Origin: Chitinophagales bacterium
GTDB taxonomy: Bacteria; Bacteroidota; Bacteroidia; Chitinophagales; UBA8649
Reading direction: 5' to 3'
Length of the DNA: 9,059 bases
Assembly: GCA_016777395.1 (NCBI GenBank)
Contig: JADHRO010000073.1
Coordinates: forward strand, 1-9,059
Under the pieces are notes generated by a model, which saw only the letters and a program-made list of their open reading frames with translations, was not told where the DNA came from and searched no databases. Made by a program: the position numbers and the translations under genes. Shown piece after piece: positions 1 through 7,227 of the stretch. The first letter of the stretch is position 1, and each line of letters starts with the position of its first letter.

Positions 1-9
1 TTTAGATAT

Positions 10-32
10 AAACGTCAAATAATATGACGTTT
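10..32 (-). terminator. Weak hairpin after the DUF1573 gene
   Basis: An exact 8-bp inverted repeat (AAACGTCA at 10-17, TGACGTTT at 25-32) surrounds a 7-nt A/T loop, starting 7 bp past the stop codon of the leftward gene. Read on the minus strand, the stem is followed by a mixed U/A stretch rather than a clean U-run, so it is a poor intrinsic terminator by classical standards. Its position directly after a stop codon is the main support. It could also serve a convergent gene lying left of the window. Confidence 0.4.
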
Positions 33-38
33 TGAAAT

Positions 39-458
39 TTACTCTGGTGATTGCTCTGGCGCAGTTGCAATAACATTACCCGTAATTTTAACTGTTTTAA
101 CCGAAGCACCTGCGTTAGAAGTAACCGTTACGGACTTGGTAAATTTACCTAATCTATTGGTATCATACTTTACTTTGATCTTAGCAGTCTCACCGGGTAG
201 TACCGGCTCAGTTGGACATTTAGGTACCGTACAACCACAAGAACCTTTACAACTAGAAATGATTAATGGTTCGTTACCTGAATTTGTAAAAACAAATTCG
301 CGGTTTCCGTCGGAACCTTTGGTAATGGTTCCATAATCAACTGTTTCCTCAGTAAAATCAATTTGAGCACCACCCTCAATTGCTAAATTTAGCCCATTGT
401 CCTGAGCCACTAGACTAAGACTAAGACATGTTAAAAAAGTGAAAAATAAAACTTTCAT
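39..458 (-). CDS. Secreted DUF1573 domain protein
   Basis: A 139-residue exported protein. The N-terminus is a short signal peptide (Lys2, hydrophobic core about 3-16, likely cleavage after Ala18 in ...SLVAQ). The rest, about 35-133, is one DUF1573 domain, an Ig/ASH-like beta sandwich. It shows the family pattern of a DYGTI strand (41-45), a F-x-N-x-G-x-x-P-L turn (57-65), the Cys-rich SCGCTVP stretch, a P-G-E turn and a V-T-S-N strand near the end. Four cysteines (70, 74, 76, 81) cluster there; whether they form disulfides or bind metal is not visible. The biochemical role of the family is unknown; it is abundant in Bacteroidota, usually as envelope or periplasmic proteins. The frame stays open upstream to a TTG at 479, but the ATG at 458 gives the better signal peptide. 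The TTG would also overlap a -7 promoter motif at 477-484. The gene is divergent from the efflux operon. Confidence 0.9.
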   Translation of the reverse strand: MKVLFFTFLTCLSLSLVAQDNGLNLAIEGGAQIDFTEETVDYGTITKGSDGNREFVFTNSGNEPLIISSCKGSCGCTVPKCPTEPVLPGETAKIKVKYDTNRLGKFTKSVTVTSNAGASVKTVKITGNVIATAPEQSPE

Positions 459-476
459 AATAATTTTTTGTTTAAT

Positions 477-484
477 CAAAAGTA
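477..484 (-). promoter_or_regulatory. Bacteroidota -7 motif for the DUF1573 gene
   Basis: On the minus strand this reads TACTTTTG, an exact match to the TAnnTTTG -7 element of Bacteroidota primary-sigma promoters. It would place transcription start roughly 12-15 nt before the ATG at 458. The nearest TTG that could act as a -33 element (minus strand of 510-512) is about 25 bp away, longer than the usual 17-23, so the -33 part is weak or absent. Confidence 0.45.
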
Positions 485-560
485 GACAATTCCTTCTTAA
501 TATACATTACAAGCCGATACTTAACAGAAGATTAACATAGTAATGGAGAGTATAAAAAAC

Positions 561-594
561 TTTGGAAACTTTCGTGATTTATTTTGTTTCCTAA
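561..594. promoter_or_regulatory. Candidate TetR operator (imperfect inverted repeat)
   Basis: TTTGGAAAC (561-569) and GTTTCCTAA (586-594) are inverted repeats matching at 8 of 9 positions, with an uninterrupted 6-bp core (GGAAAC/GTTTCC) and a 16-bp spacer. The half-sites are centred 22-25 bp apart, about two helical turns, so they lie on the same DNA face. The right arm begins on the last base of the putative -33 element at 583-586, where bound repressor would block transcription of the regulator and the pump genes. TetR-family proteins commonly bind such palindromes next to their own gene; assigning this one is inference. Confidence 0.4.
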
Positions 595-614
595 GTGTAT
601 TTATGCTATTTTTG
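583..614 (+). promoter_or_regulatory. Promoter of the tetR-efflux operon
   Basis: TTTG at 583-586 and TATTTTTG at 607-614 match the Bacteroidota -33 (TTTG/TTG) and -7 (TAnnTTTG) elements, with a 20-bp spacer inside the usual 17-23 range. Transcription would begin around 619-622, only a few bases before the ATG at 625, so the message would be almost leaderless. This also argues against the in-frame GTG at 595 as start, because that codon lies inside the promoter. Confidence 0.55.
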
Positions 615-624
615 CCGCTGTAAT

Positions 625-1236
625 ATGAACCAAGAATTACAAATATTGATTAAATCTAAAGAACTTTTCTTTAAACTAGGAGTTCGTTCTATCACTATGG
701 ATGATATTTCTAGTGAACTAGGCATTTCAAAGAAGACGCTGTATCAGTATGTAAATAACAAATCAGATTTAGTCAATAAAACCTTACTCTTGCACTTCGC
801 AGATGAGAAGCTTGTAATTAGCGATGTTATAGGAAATGCCGAAAATGCCATGGATGAAATCATTCGCATAGCTCGTGCTAGTTTAAAACAGTTTAGATCC
901 ATGCATCCTTCAACTATCTATGACATAAAAAAATATTACCCAGAAGCATGGAAGTTGATTGACCAGTTCAAATCAGACTTTATCTACTGCTGTATAAAAG
1001 AGAATATTTTAAAAGGGAAAGCAGAAGGAATGTACCGAATGAAAATCGATGAAGATGTAATCGCCCGATTATATATCAACTCGATTGACTATCTAGTTAA
1101 TCCGCATAATTTTCCTGCAGTTCAGTACAACTTCTCCGATTTATACAAAGAATTTATAAACTACCATCTTCAGGGTATCTCTGCTGAGCGTGGCTATCTA
1201 TATTTGAAAAACATTCAATTAGAAGAAAATGAATAA
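625..1236 (+). CDS. TetR/AcrR-family transcriptional regulator
   Basis: A 203-residue DNA-binding regulator, the usual length for the family. The N-terminal TetR domain is plain: helix 1 (about 2-18, ending ELFFKLG), then the helix-turn-helix across 24-43 (TMDDISSELGISKKTLYQYV), followed by the typical N-K-S-D-L motif (45-49). The C-terminal ligand and dimerisation region (about 60-203) is all-helical and diverged, as expected, and gives no substrate clue. It holds a vicinal pair, Cys122-Cys123. The start is ATG 625; an in-frame GTG at 595 would add residues unlike the family and overlap the promoter. The stop codon overlaps the start of the outer-membrane factor gene by 8 bp, so the regulator is the first gene of the efflux operon. 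It most likely represses its own transcript until a ligand binds; an inverted repeat at 561-594 is a candidate binding site. Confidence 0.93.
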   Translation: MNQELQILIKSKELFFKLGVRSITMDDISSELGISKKTLYQYVNNKSDLVNKTLLLHFADEKLVISDVIGNAENAMDEIIRIARASLKQFRSMHPSTIYDIKKYYPEAWKLIDQFKSDFIYCCIKENILKGKAEGMYRMKIDEDVIARLYINSIDYLVNPHNFPAVQYNFSDLYKEFINYHLQGISAERGYLYLKNIQLEENE

Positions 1237-2542
1237 ACTTTTAAAACTCCTTTTAGTCTTAGCACTACCCCTCGCAATTTCAGCGCAAGAAAAACTTACC
1301 CTGGAAGAAGCTTTAGAATTTGGGTTTGAAAATAACACAGACTTCAAAAACACGCAATTAGATGCCGCAATCAGAAAACAATTCGCATTTGAGGTAATGA
1401 CAGAGGGTTTCCCTCAAATCAATCTAAACTTAGATTATTCTTTTGCTTTTGAACAGCAAGTCAGTATTGTACCTGCTGGAGTTTTTGGGCCGAATGAGCT
1501 AGAGTTTATTTTTGCTCAACCCCAAACTGCCAATCTAGCCGCTGATGTCTCTCAGTTAATTTTCGATTCCCGATACATCTATGGAGTCAAAGCGAGACAA
1601 GCGCTACTTGAGTCGGCAGATTTTCAAGTTGAACAAGCTAGAATAAATACGTCTGAAGCTATAACAAAAGCATACTTCGGCGCACTTATTAGCCAGGAAG
1701 CCTTTGAACTTTTAAGTCAAAATGAAGCTATTTTAAAGAGTATTCTTGACGAGACAAAGGCCACTTACGCAGAAGGTCTTATAGACGAGTTAAGTGTAAA
1801 CCGATTAGAGTTGAACATGTCCAATTTGCTTACACAAATAGTGAAGCAAGAAAATCAATCGGAAAATGCTCTACTTAATTTGAAGTATGTGATTGGGATG
1901 CCCAATGATTCTGCTATTGCCTTAGCTGGGGACTTTGATGAGTTGGTGAATAATTTCACGTTTGACGCAAGTGCTGAAGTAAATCCCAACAATCGAATAG
2001 AAACTAAAATGTTAGCGAATCAAGCAGAGTTAAAACAATATGACATAAAACAAGCACGTTCAAGTTATTTCCCGAGTTTATATGCGTATGCGCTATATGG
2101 AACTTTGGCTCAAAGACAAGACTTTAACTTTTTTGACACCAATTTAAGATGGTTTGACTTTGGAACTGTCGGATTTAAGTTAAATATCCCGGTTTTTGAT
2201 GGTTTGAAATCAAAATCTCAGGTGCAGCAGCGAAAATTAGAACTTGAAAAAATTGAGAACAATCAAGAGAACTTCCAGCAGATAATAAATCTGCAAGTGA
2301 CGAGTGCACAAAACAACCTGGCAAATGCACTCAATGAATACGACAATCAAGAAGAAAATCTAGCCTTGGCGAACAAAATTCTTACCAAAACGATTATCAT
2401 GTTCAATGAGGGGGTTGGTAGTAGCTTTGAACTCTCCCAAGCCCAACAAGAGTATACAAACACGATGATTAATTATACACAATCAGTATATAATTTATTG
2501 ATTGCTAAACTAGAAGTAAACAAAGCATTAGGATCTTTATAA
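1229..2542 (+). CDS. TolC-family outer-membrane efflux protein
   Basis: A 437-residue outer-membrane factor, which as a trimer would form the beta-barrel and periplasmic tunnel of the efflux pump. A Sec signal peptide covers about residues 1-19 (MNKLLKLLLVLALPLAISA, cleaved before Gln20). There is no lipobox, so unlike many OprM relatives it is not lipidated. The mature protein begins with the standard LTLEEAL(E) helix, followed by two OEP-type repeats rich in long Gln/Glu/Asn/Leu helices; beta-hairpin candidates lie near 60-110 and about 275-325. The C-terminal helix, with GVGSSFELSQAQQEY and ending NLLIAKLEVNKALG, is characteristic of the family. Its ATG lies within the end of the regulator gene (8-bp overlap), suggesting translational coupling. 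The adaptor gene follows after 11 bp. Confidence 0.95.
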   Translation: MNKLLKLLLVLALPLAISAQEKLTLEEALEFGFENNTDFKNTQLDAAIRKQFAFEVMTEGFPQINLNLDYSFAFEQQVSIVPAGVFGPNELEFIFAQPQTANLAADVSQLIFDSRYIYGVKARQALLESADFQVEQARINTSEAITKAYFGALISQEAFELLSQNEAILKSILDETKATYAEGLIDELSVNRLELNMSNLLTQIVKQENQSENALLNLKYVIGMPNDSAIALAGDFDELVNNFTFDASAEVNPNNRIETKMLANQAELKQYDIKQARSSYFPSLYAYALYGTLAQRQDFNFFDTNLRWFDFGTVGFKLNIPVFDGLKSKSQVQQRKLELEKIENNQENFQQIINLQVTSAQNNLANALNEYDNQEENLALANKILTKTIIMFNEGVGSSFELSQAQQEYTNTMINYTQSVYNLLIAKLEVNKALGSL

Positions 2543-2553
2543 AATAATTAAAA

Positions 2554-3693
2554 ATGAAAAATAACATTAAACTATTTTTAGTCGGAATTTTCCTCCTTTC
2601 AGCCTGTGGGAATAACTCCACTCTCGAAGAAATGAAAAGCCAAAAACAAAAGGTTGAACAGGAAATCAAAACACTAAAAGCACAGCTGGCTGATATAGAA
2701 GCTGATATAAGTTCTTTAGATACGACTACCAACAATGAGAAGATTGAGTTGGTGACTACTTTAGACGTAACACCAACAGTTTTCACTAATTATATCGAAG
2801 CTCAAGGTAAAACCTACACTGAAAATAATGTATCAGTAAGTACGGATATGGGAGGGCTAGTTACGGGTATTTATGTGAATGAAGGACAATACGTTCCTAA
2901 GGGAAAAATATTGATTCAACTAGACAACAGCACGATCCTAAGTCAACTTGCTGAGCTAGAAACAAATTTAAATTTAGCCAAAGACATATTTGATAAGAGA
3001 CAACGTTTGTGGGATCAAAACATAGGATCTGAAATTGAATATTTACAAGCGAAAAATAATTATGAATACTTAATTGATAAAAAATCTTCTATCAGTACAC
3101 AGTTAAGTAAATCATCAATAAAAGCTCCGATTAGTGGTTATGTAGATGCCATTAATTTAAGACTTGGGGAAATGGCTGCTCCTGGAAGGCCCGCTTGTCG
3201 AGTAGTGAACAACAGCAAAATGGAAGTGCGAATAGACCTAACGGAAGTATACATCGGTAAGGTAGCAAAAGGAGATGAAATATTAATCGAGCTGCCCGCA
3301 TTAGGTATAGAAAAAAATGCAGTAGTTAGCTCCGTTGGGCAAACCGTAAACTCCTATAATCGAGCTTTTCAAGTAATTGCATCCATTGAAAATGGGAATG
3401 ACAATATTAAGCCTAATTTGTTGGCTAAGGCGAAAATAACGAAAGAATCGATACCTGACGCCCTAGTCATCCCCACGAGTTTGGTTCAAGAATCATCGAA
3501 GGGTTATTTTGTTTTTACTGCGCAAATTGATAGTTTGTCCAATGCGGTCATTGCAGTTAAAAAAACCATCGATATCAGCGAAAGCTATGCAGGCCAAGTG
3601 GTTGTTCGTGCAGGGCTGAAAGCTGGAGACCTTATTATTAACGAAGGTTTTAGAAATGTATTAGATGGACAGATTATCCAAATTCTCAAATAA
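2554..3693 (+). CDS. RND efflux periplasmic adaptor (lipoprotein)
   Basis: A 379-residue membrane-fusion protein of the HlyD/AcrA type, which would link the inner-membrane permease to the outer-membrane channel. The N-terminus is a lipoprotein signal with lipobox Leu15-Ser-Ala-Cys18, so the mature protein is anchored through Cys18. A charged heptad-like helix (about 25-56) follows before the core. Core elements in order: first half of the lipoyl/barrel-sandwich domain (about 92-124, with G-x-V...V-N-E-G-x-x-V-x-K-G), alpha-helical hairpin (about 125-188), second lipoyl half (K190-A-P-I-S-G), beta-barrel (about 215-290) and a membrane-proximal domain to the C-terminus (GLKAGDLIINEGF...). It is preceded by an A/T-rich leader with no Shine-Dalgarno sequence, normal for Bacteroidota. 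The permease gene starts 24 bp downstream. Confidence 0.95.
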   Translation: MKNNIKLFLVGIFLLSACGNNSTLEEMKSQKQKVEQEIKTLKAQLADIEADISSLDTTTNNEKIELVTTLDVTPTVFTNYIEAQGKTYTENNVSVSTDMGGLVTGIYVNEGQYVPKGKILIQLDNSTILSQLAELETNLNLAKDIFDKRQRLWDQNIGSEIEYLQAKNNYEYLIDKKSSISTQLSKSSIKAPISGYVDAINLRLGEMAAPGRPACRVVNNSKMEVRIDLTEVYIGKVAKGDEILIELPALGIEKNAVVSSVGQTVNSYNRAFQVIASIENGNDNIKPNLLAKAKITKESIPDALVIPTSLVQESSKGYFVFTAQIDSLSNAVIAVKKTIDISESYAGQVVVRAGLKAGDLIINEGFRNVLDGQIIQILK

Positions 3694-3717
3694 GTATTAA
3701 AGTCAAATTAAGTAAAA

Positions 3718-6700
3718 ATGGGTAAAGACAAAAAGTCAAATCAGATCACACGTGAGTTTTTCTTATCTTCCTTATCCGTAGATAACAGAACCAGTGTTGT
3801 TATATTGATGTTCCTCATTCTAATCACTGGAATTGGGGCATATAATTCAATGCCAAGAGAGAATTATCCCGAAATAAATATTCCGACTATTTATGTTGGA
3901 GTTGTATACCCTGGCAACTCGCCAGAGGATATGGAAAATCTTATTACTAGACATATTGAAAAAGAGATAAATTCTATTACCGATGTCACGCAAATTAGAT
4001 CCACCGCGATACAAGACTACTCGACTACAATCGTGGAGTTTGATTTTGATGTAGATGTAAACGAAGCACTATTAGATGTTAAGGATGCTGTAGATAAAGC
4101 CCGCAGTGAGTTACCCTCAGACCTTGATCAAGAACCCAATATTTTTGAACTTGATTTTGCGTCAATTCCATTCATCAATATCAATCTTAGTGGTGAAAAT
4201 TATACCCTAGAACAGTTAAAGGATTATGCCGAATATTTAGAAGATGAAATAGAAAATTTAGCACAAGTTTCCAAAGTTGAAATTCGAGGAAGTTTAGAGA
4301 AAGAGGTAAGTATTGCCGTAGATAAATCTAAAATGGAAGCGGCTAAAGTTAGCTTTCGTAATATAGAAGATGCAATAAACTTTGAGAATATGACCATCTC
4401 AGCGGGTGATTTACTTGTAGGAGATAATCGAAGAACTGTAAGGATTGTAGGTGAATTTAATGACGTTAATCAAATTAAAGATATCATCGTAAAAAGTGAT
4501 TTTCAAAAACCGGTATTTCTTAAAGATATTGCAAGCATCGATTTTATTCCTAAGGAAACTGATAGTTATGCAAGGATTGGCGGAGAACCTGTTGTTTCTT
4601 TAGATATTATGAAGCGCAGTGGGGAAAACTTAATTGTAGCTGTAGACCTGATAAAGGATATCATACTTAAGGCCGAAAAAGATAAATTCGAAGATGATTT
4701 AACCGTTACCATTACTAATGATACCTCATTACAAACCAAACTTCAAGTAGCTAATCTTGAGAATAGTATTATTTCCGGTGTTATACTCGTGGTATTAGTT
4801 CTGCTATTTTTCTTAGGATTGAGAAATGCCCTTTTTGTTGGAATTGCGATTCCCATGAGCATGGTTATGGGATTTTTAATTCTAAACCTCATGGGAGTTA
4901 CCTTGAATATTATGGTATTATTCTCATTGGTTTTAGCCTTAGGAATGCTCGTCGACAACGGTATTGTGGTGGTTGAAAATATCTATCGATTGCTGCAAGA
5001 AGGTAAAGATATTATAACAGCATCTAAAGAAGGAGTTGGGGAAGTTGCTGTGCCTATTATTGCTTCAACGGCGACCACACTTGCCGCATTTTTCCCATTG
5101 ATTTTTTGGAAAGACGTTATGGGGGAGTTCATGAAGTATTTGCCAATTACCTTGATTATCGTTTTGAGTAGTTCTTTGTTCGTTGCTTTGGTCATCAATC
5201 CAGTATTGACTTCCTTCTTTATGAAGCTTGATGAAGAAGTTGCAACACGTAAGAAAATCAAACAATCTCCTTTTTGGATATTAAATGGAGTATCTCTTGT
5301 ATTAGGTATTGTATTGGTTATAGCAGGATTGAGCATGGATATAACCCCTGCCGTTGTAATTGGAAACCTAATGGCTGGTGTTTCACTTATAATACTCATT
5401 AATCAATACCTGCTTTCTCCCGCAGCTAAGTTCTTTCAATTGCGTATTCTTCCTTGGATAGAAAATAAATACGAAAATTTTGTGCGAGTAGCATTAACTG
5501 GGAAAACTCCAATCGTGCTGTTTATCGGTATGTTCTTTATGTTGATTGGCTCTCTAATGTTTTTTGCTCTTCGCCAACCCGAAGTGGTATTTTTTCCAGA
5601 AGGGCAACCCAATTACGTGAATGTTTTTGTAGAATTTCCTACCGGTACGGATATTGAATATACCAATAAGAAAATACGAAAAATAGAAGAAGATGTTATT
5701 ACAGCCATGGAACCCTATGGAATAGGAACTGGTCTTAATGTTGAATCGATATTAACCAATGTAGGAGAAGGAACTTCTGATCCAAATTCTGGTCAGTCAG
5801 GCGAAAATCAAGGAAAAACACCCAATAAAGCGAAGTTAACCATCTCATTCGTGCAATATGAAAACAGAACGGATGTCACACACACGGATAATGAAACAGA
5901 AAGGTTCAATACATCAAAAGCGATGAGTGAAATACGCGAGGTGGTAGGTCAGATACCTGGAGCAGTTGTTTCTGTATCTAAAGAACCAGACGGACCACCT
6001 GTTGGACCGCCAATAAACATTGCCATAAGCGGTGAAGAATTTGATGAATTGTTTAAGATTCATGATGAAGTTAGAACCTTGATTAACAATGCAATGATTA
6101 AAGGCGATATCAGTGGTATTGAAAAATTAAAATCGGATTTAGATAAGGGTAAACCCGAACTTCTTTTTGATATTGATCGAGCAGCTACTAGAACCTATGG
6201 CCTATCCACGGCCCAAGTTGCTGGAGCCCTGAGAACAGCCTTGTTTGGAAAAGAAATATCTACCTTCAACGAAAGCGATGAAGATTATCCAATCATGTTG
6301 CGTTTACAAACCGATCAGCGATATGATTTAGAATCTTTAAAGAATATGCTGATAACATTTAGAGATCAGTCAGACGGAAAAACTAAACAAGTGCCTATTT
6401 CTGCGCTTGCTACTGTGAAATATACCTCAAGTCTGGGTTCTGTTCGTCGAGTAGATTTGGACAGAGTAGTGACTCTATATTCCAACTTAGCGGAAGGTGG
6501 CAATGCGAATGAAATTATTGCAAGTTTGGAAAAACTTATAGCTGCGAACATTTCATTGAAAGATGGATATAAAGTGAGCTTTACTGGAGAACAAGAAGAG
6601 CAAGCTAAGTCTATGGCATTTTTGAAAACGGCCTTAATGATAGCTGTTTTCTCCATTTTCTTAATTATTGTTACTCAATTTAACTCAGTGTCTGCGCCTA

Positions 6701-7227
6701 TTATCATTTTACTGTCCGTACTTTTTAGTTTCATCGGTGTATTCTTAGGAATAGCAGTCTTCGGAGATAAGTTTGTTGTCATCATGACAATGATTGGTAT
6801 TATTTCCTTAGCAGGTGTAGTTGTAAATAATGCTATCGTGCTTATGGATTTCGCGCAGCTCACACGCGATAGAATGAAAATGGAAAAAGGCTTGTCCATG
6901 AAGGCAAGATTAAATCGTCAGGATATCACAACATCTATCGTAGAAGCCGGGAAAACACGTTTACGTCCAGTATTGCTAACTGCGATAACTACGGTGCTTG
7001 GGCTTATTCCCTTAGCCGTAGGAATTAATATTGACTTCGGTGGTTTGATTACACGACTTCAACCCAACTTTTATATAGGCGGAGATAATGTAGTCTTCTG
7101 GGGAGCATTAAGTTGGACTGTAATTTATGGGCTTACATTTGCAACTTTTCTAACACTAGTTATCGTTCCTGTGATGATTTTGTTGTTTGATCGTGCTGGA
7201 AATAAGTTGGCCAATAAATTTGAATAA
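3718..7227 (+). CDS. RND-family efflux permease (AcrB-like)
   Basis: A 1169-residue inner-membrane transporter expected to export a substrate by proton antiport as a trimer. It has the RND two-fold layout: TM1 (about 26-43), a large periplasmic porter/docking loop to about 348, TM2-6 (about 350-515), TM7 (about 597-615), a second porter loop to about 966, and TM8-12. It is longer than AcrB (1049). Part of the extra length is an added hydrophobic pair (about 521-538 and 545-566) between TM6 and TM7, and part is a loop between TM11 and TM12 (about 1103-1125, ...QPNFYIGGDN). A Gly/Ser/Asn-rich loop sits at 683-703. TM4 reads GMLVDNGIVVVEN with Asp413-Asn414, where AcrB has two aspartates. TM10 reads VVVNNAIVLMD, with no lysine matching AcrB Lys940. 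This residue set is found in AcrB-like pumps outside Proteobacteria. The substrate is not predictable. A hairpin terminator follows the stop. Confidence 0.96.
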   Translation: MGKDKKSNQITREFFLSSLSVDNRTSVVILMFLILITGIGAYNSMPRENYPEINIPTIYVGVVYPGNSPEDMENLITRHIEKEINSITDVTQIRSTAIQDYSTTIVEFDFDVDVNEALLDVKDAVDKARSELPSDLDQEPNIFELDFASIPFININLSGENYTLEQLKDYAEYLEDEIENLAQVSKVEIRGSLEKEVSIAVDKSKMEAAKVSFRNIEDAINFENMTISAGDLLVGDNRRTVRIVGEFNDVNQIKDIIVKSDFQKPVFLKDIASIDFIPKETDSYARIGGEPVVSLDIMKRSGENLIVAVDLIKDIILKAEKDKFEDDLTVTITNDTSLQTKLQVANLENSIISGVILVVLVLLFFLGLRNALFVGIAIPMSMVMGFLILNLMGVTLNIMVLFSLVLALGMLVDNGIVVVENIYRLLQEGKDIITASKEGVGEVAVPIIASTATTLAAFFPLIFWKDVMGEFMKYLPITLIIVLSSSLFVALVINPVLTSFFMKLDEEVATRKKIKQSPFWILNGVSLVLGIVLVIAGLSMDITPAVVIGNLMAGVSLIILINQYLLSPAAKFFQLRILPWIENKYENFVRVALTGKTPIVLFIGMFFMLIGSLMFFALRQPEVVFFPEGQPNYVNVFVEFPTGTDIEYTNKKIRKIEEDVITAMEPYGIGTGLNVESILTNVGEGTSDPNSGQSGENQGKTPNKAKLTISFVQYENRTDVTHTDNETERFNTSKAMSEIREVVGQIPGAVVSVSKEPDGPPVGPPINIAISGEEFDELFKIHDEVRTLINNAMIKGDISGIEKLKSDLDKGKPELLFDIDRAATRTYGLSTAQVAGALRTALFGKEISTFNESDEDYPIMLRLQTDQRYDLESLKNMLITFRDQSDGKTKQVPISALATVKYTSSLGSVRRVDLDRVVTLYSNLAEGGNANEIIASLEKLIAANISLKDGYKVSFTGEQEEQAKSMAFLKTALMIAVFSIFLIIVTQFNSVSAPIIILLSVLFSFIGVFLGIAVFGDKFVVIMTMIGIISLAGVVVNNAIVLMDFAQLTRDRMKMEKGLSMKARLNRQDITTSIVEAGKTRLRPVLLTAITTVLGLIPLAVGINIDFGGLITRLQPNFYIGGDNVVFWGALSWTVIYGLTFATFLTLVIVPVMILLFDRAGNKLANKFE

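Noticed and set aside
136..336. Plus-strand open frame opposite the DUF1573 gene
   Set aside because: It lies antisense to a well-supported secreted protein, has no recognisable domain and no start context, and reads as a shadow.
557..564. AAACTTTG as an alternative -7 element for the efflux operon
   Set aside because: Its first fixed base is wrong, and the pair at 583-586/607-614 fits both consensus elements and spacing better.
2505..2786. Minus-strand open frame across the tolC-like/adaptor junction
   Set aside because: It spans the ends of two confidently identified genes on the other strand; its Ser/Val-rich translation is that of an antisense frame.
4743..5399. Minus-strand open frames (4743-4958, 4983-5399, 5065-5265) inside the permease gene
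   Set aside because: They are antisense to membrane-segment coding sequence and have no homology pattern or upstream signals.
6366..6899. Minus-strand open frames (6366-6656, 6675-6899) inside the permease gene
   Set aside because: They are antisense to conserved porter and TM8-10 coding sequence; composition and lack of motifs mark them as shadows.
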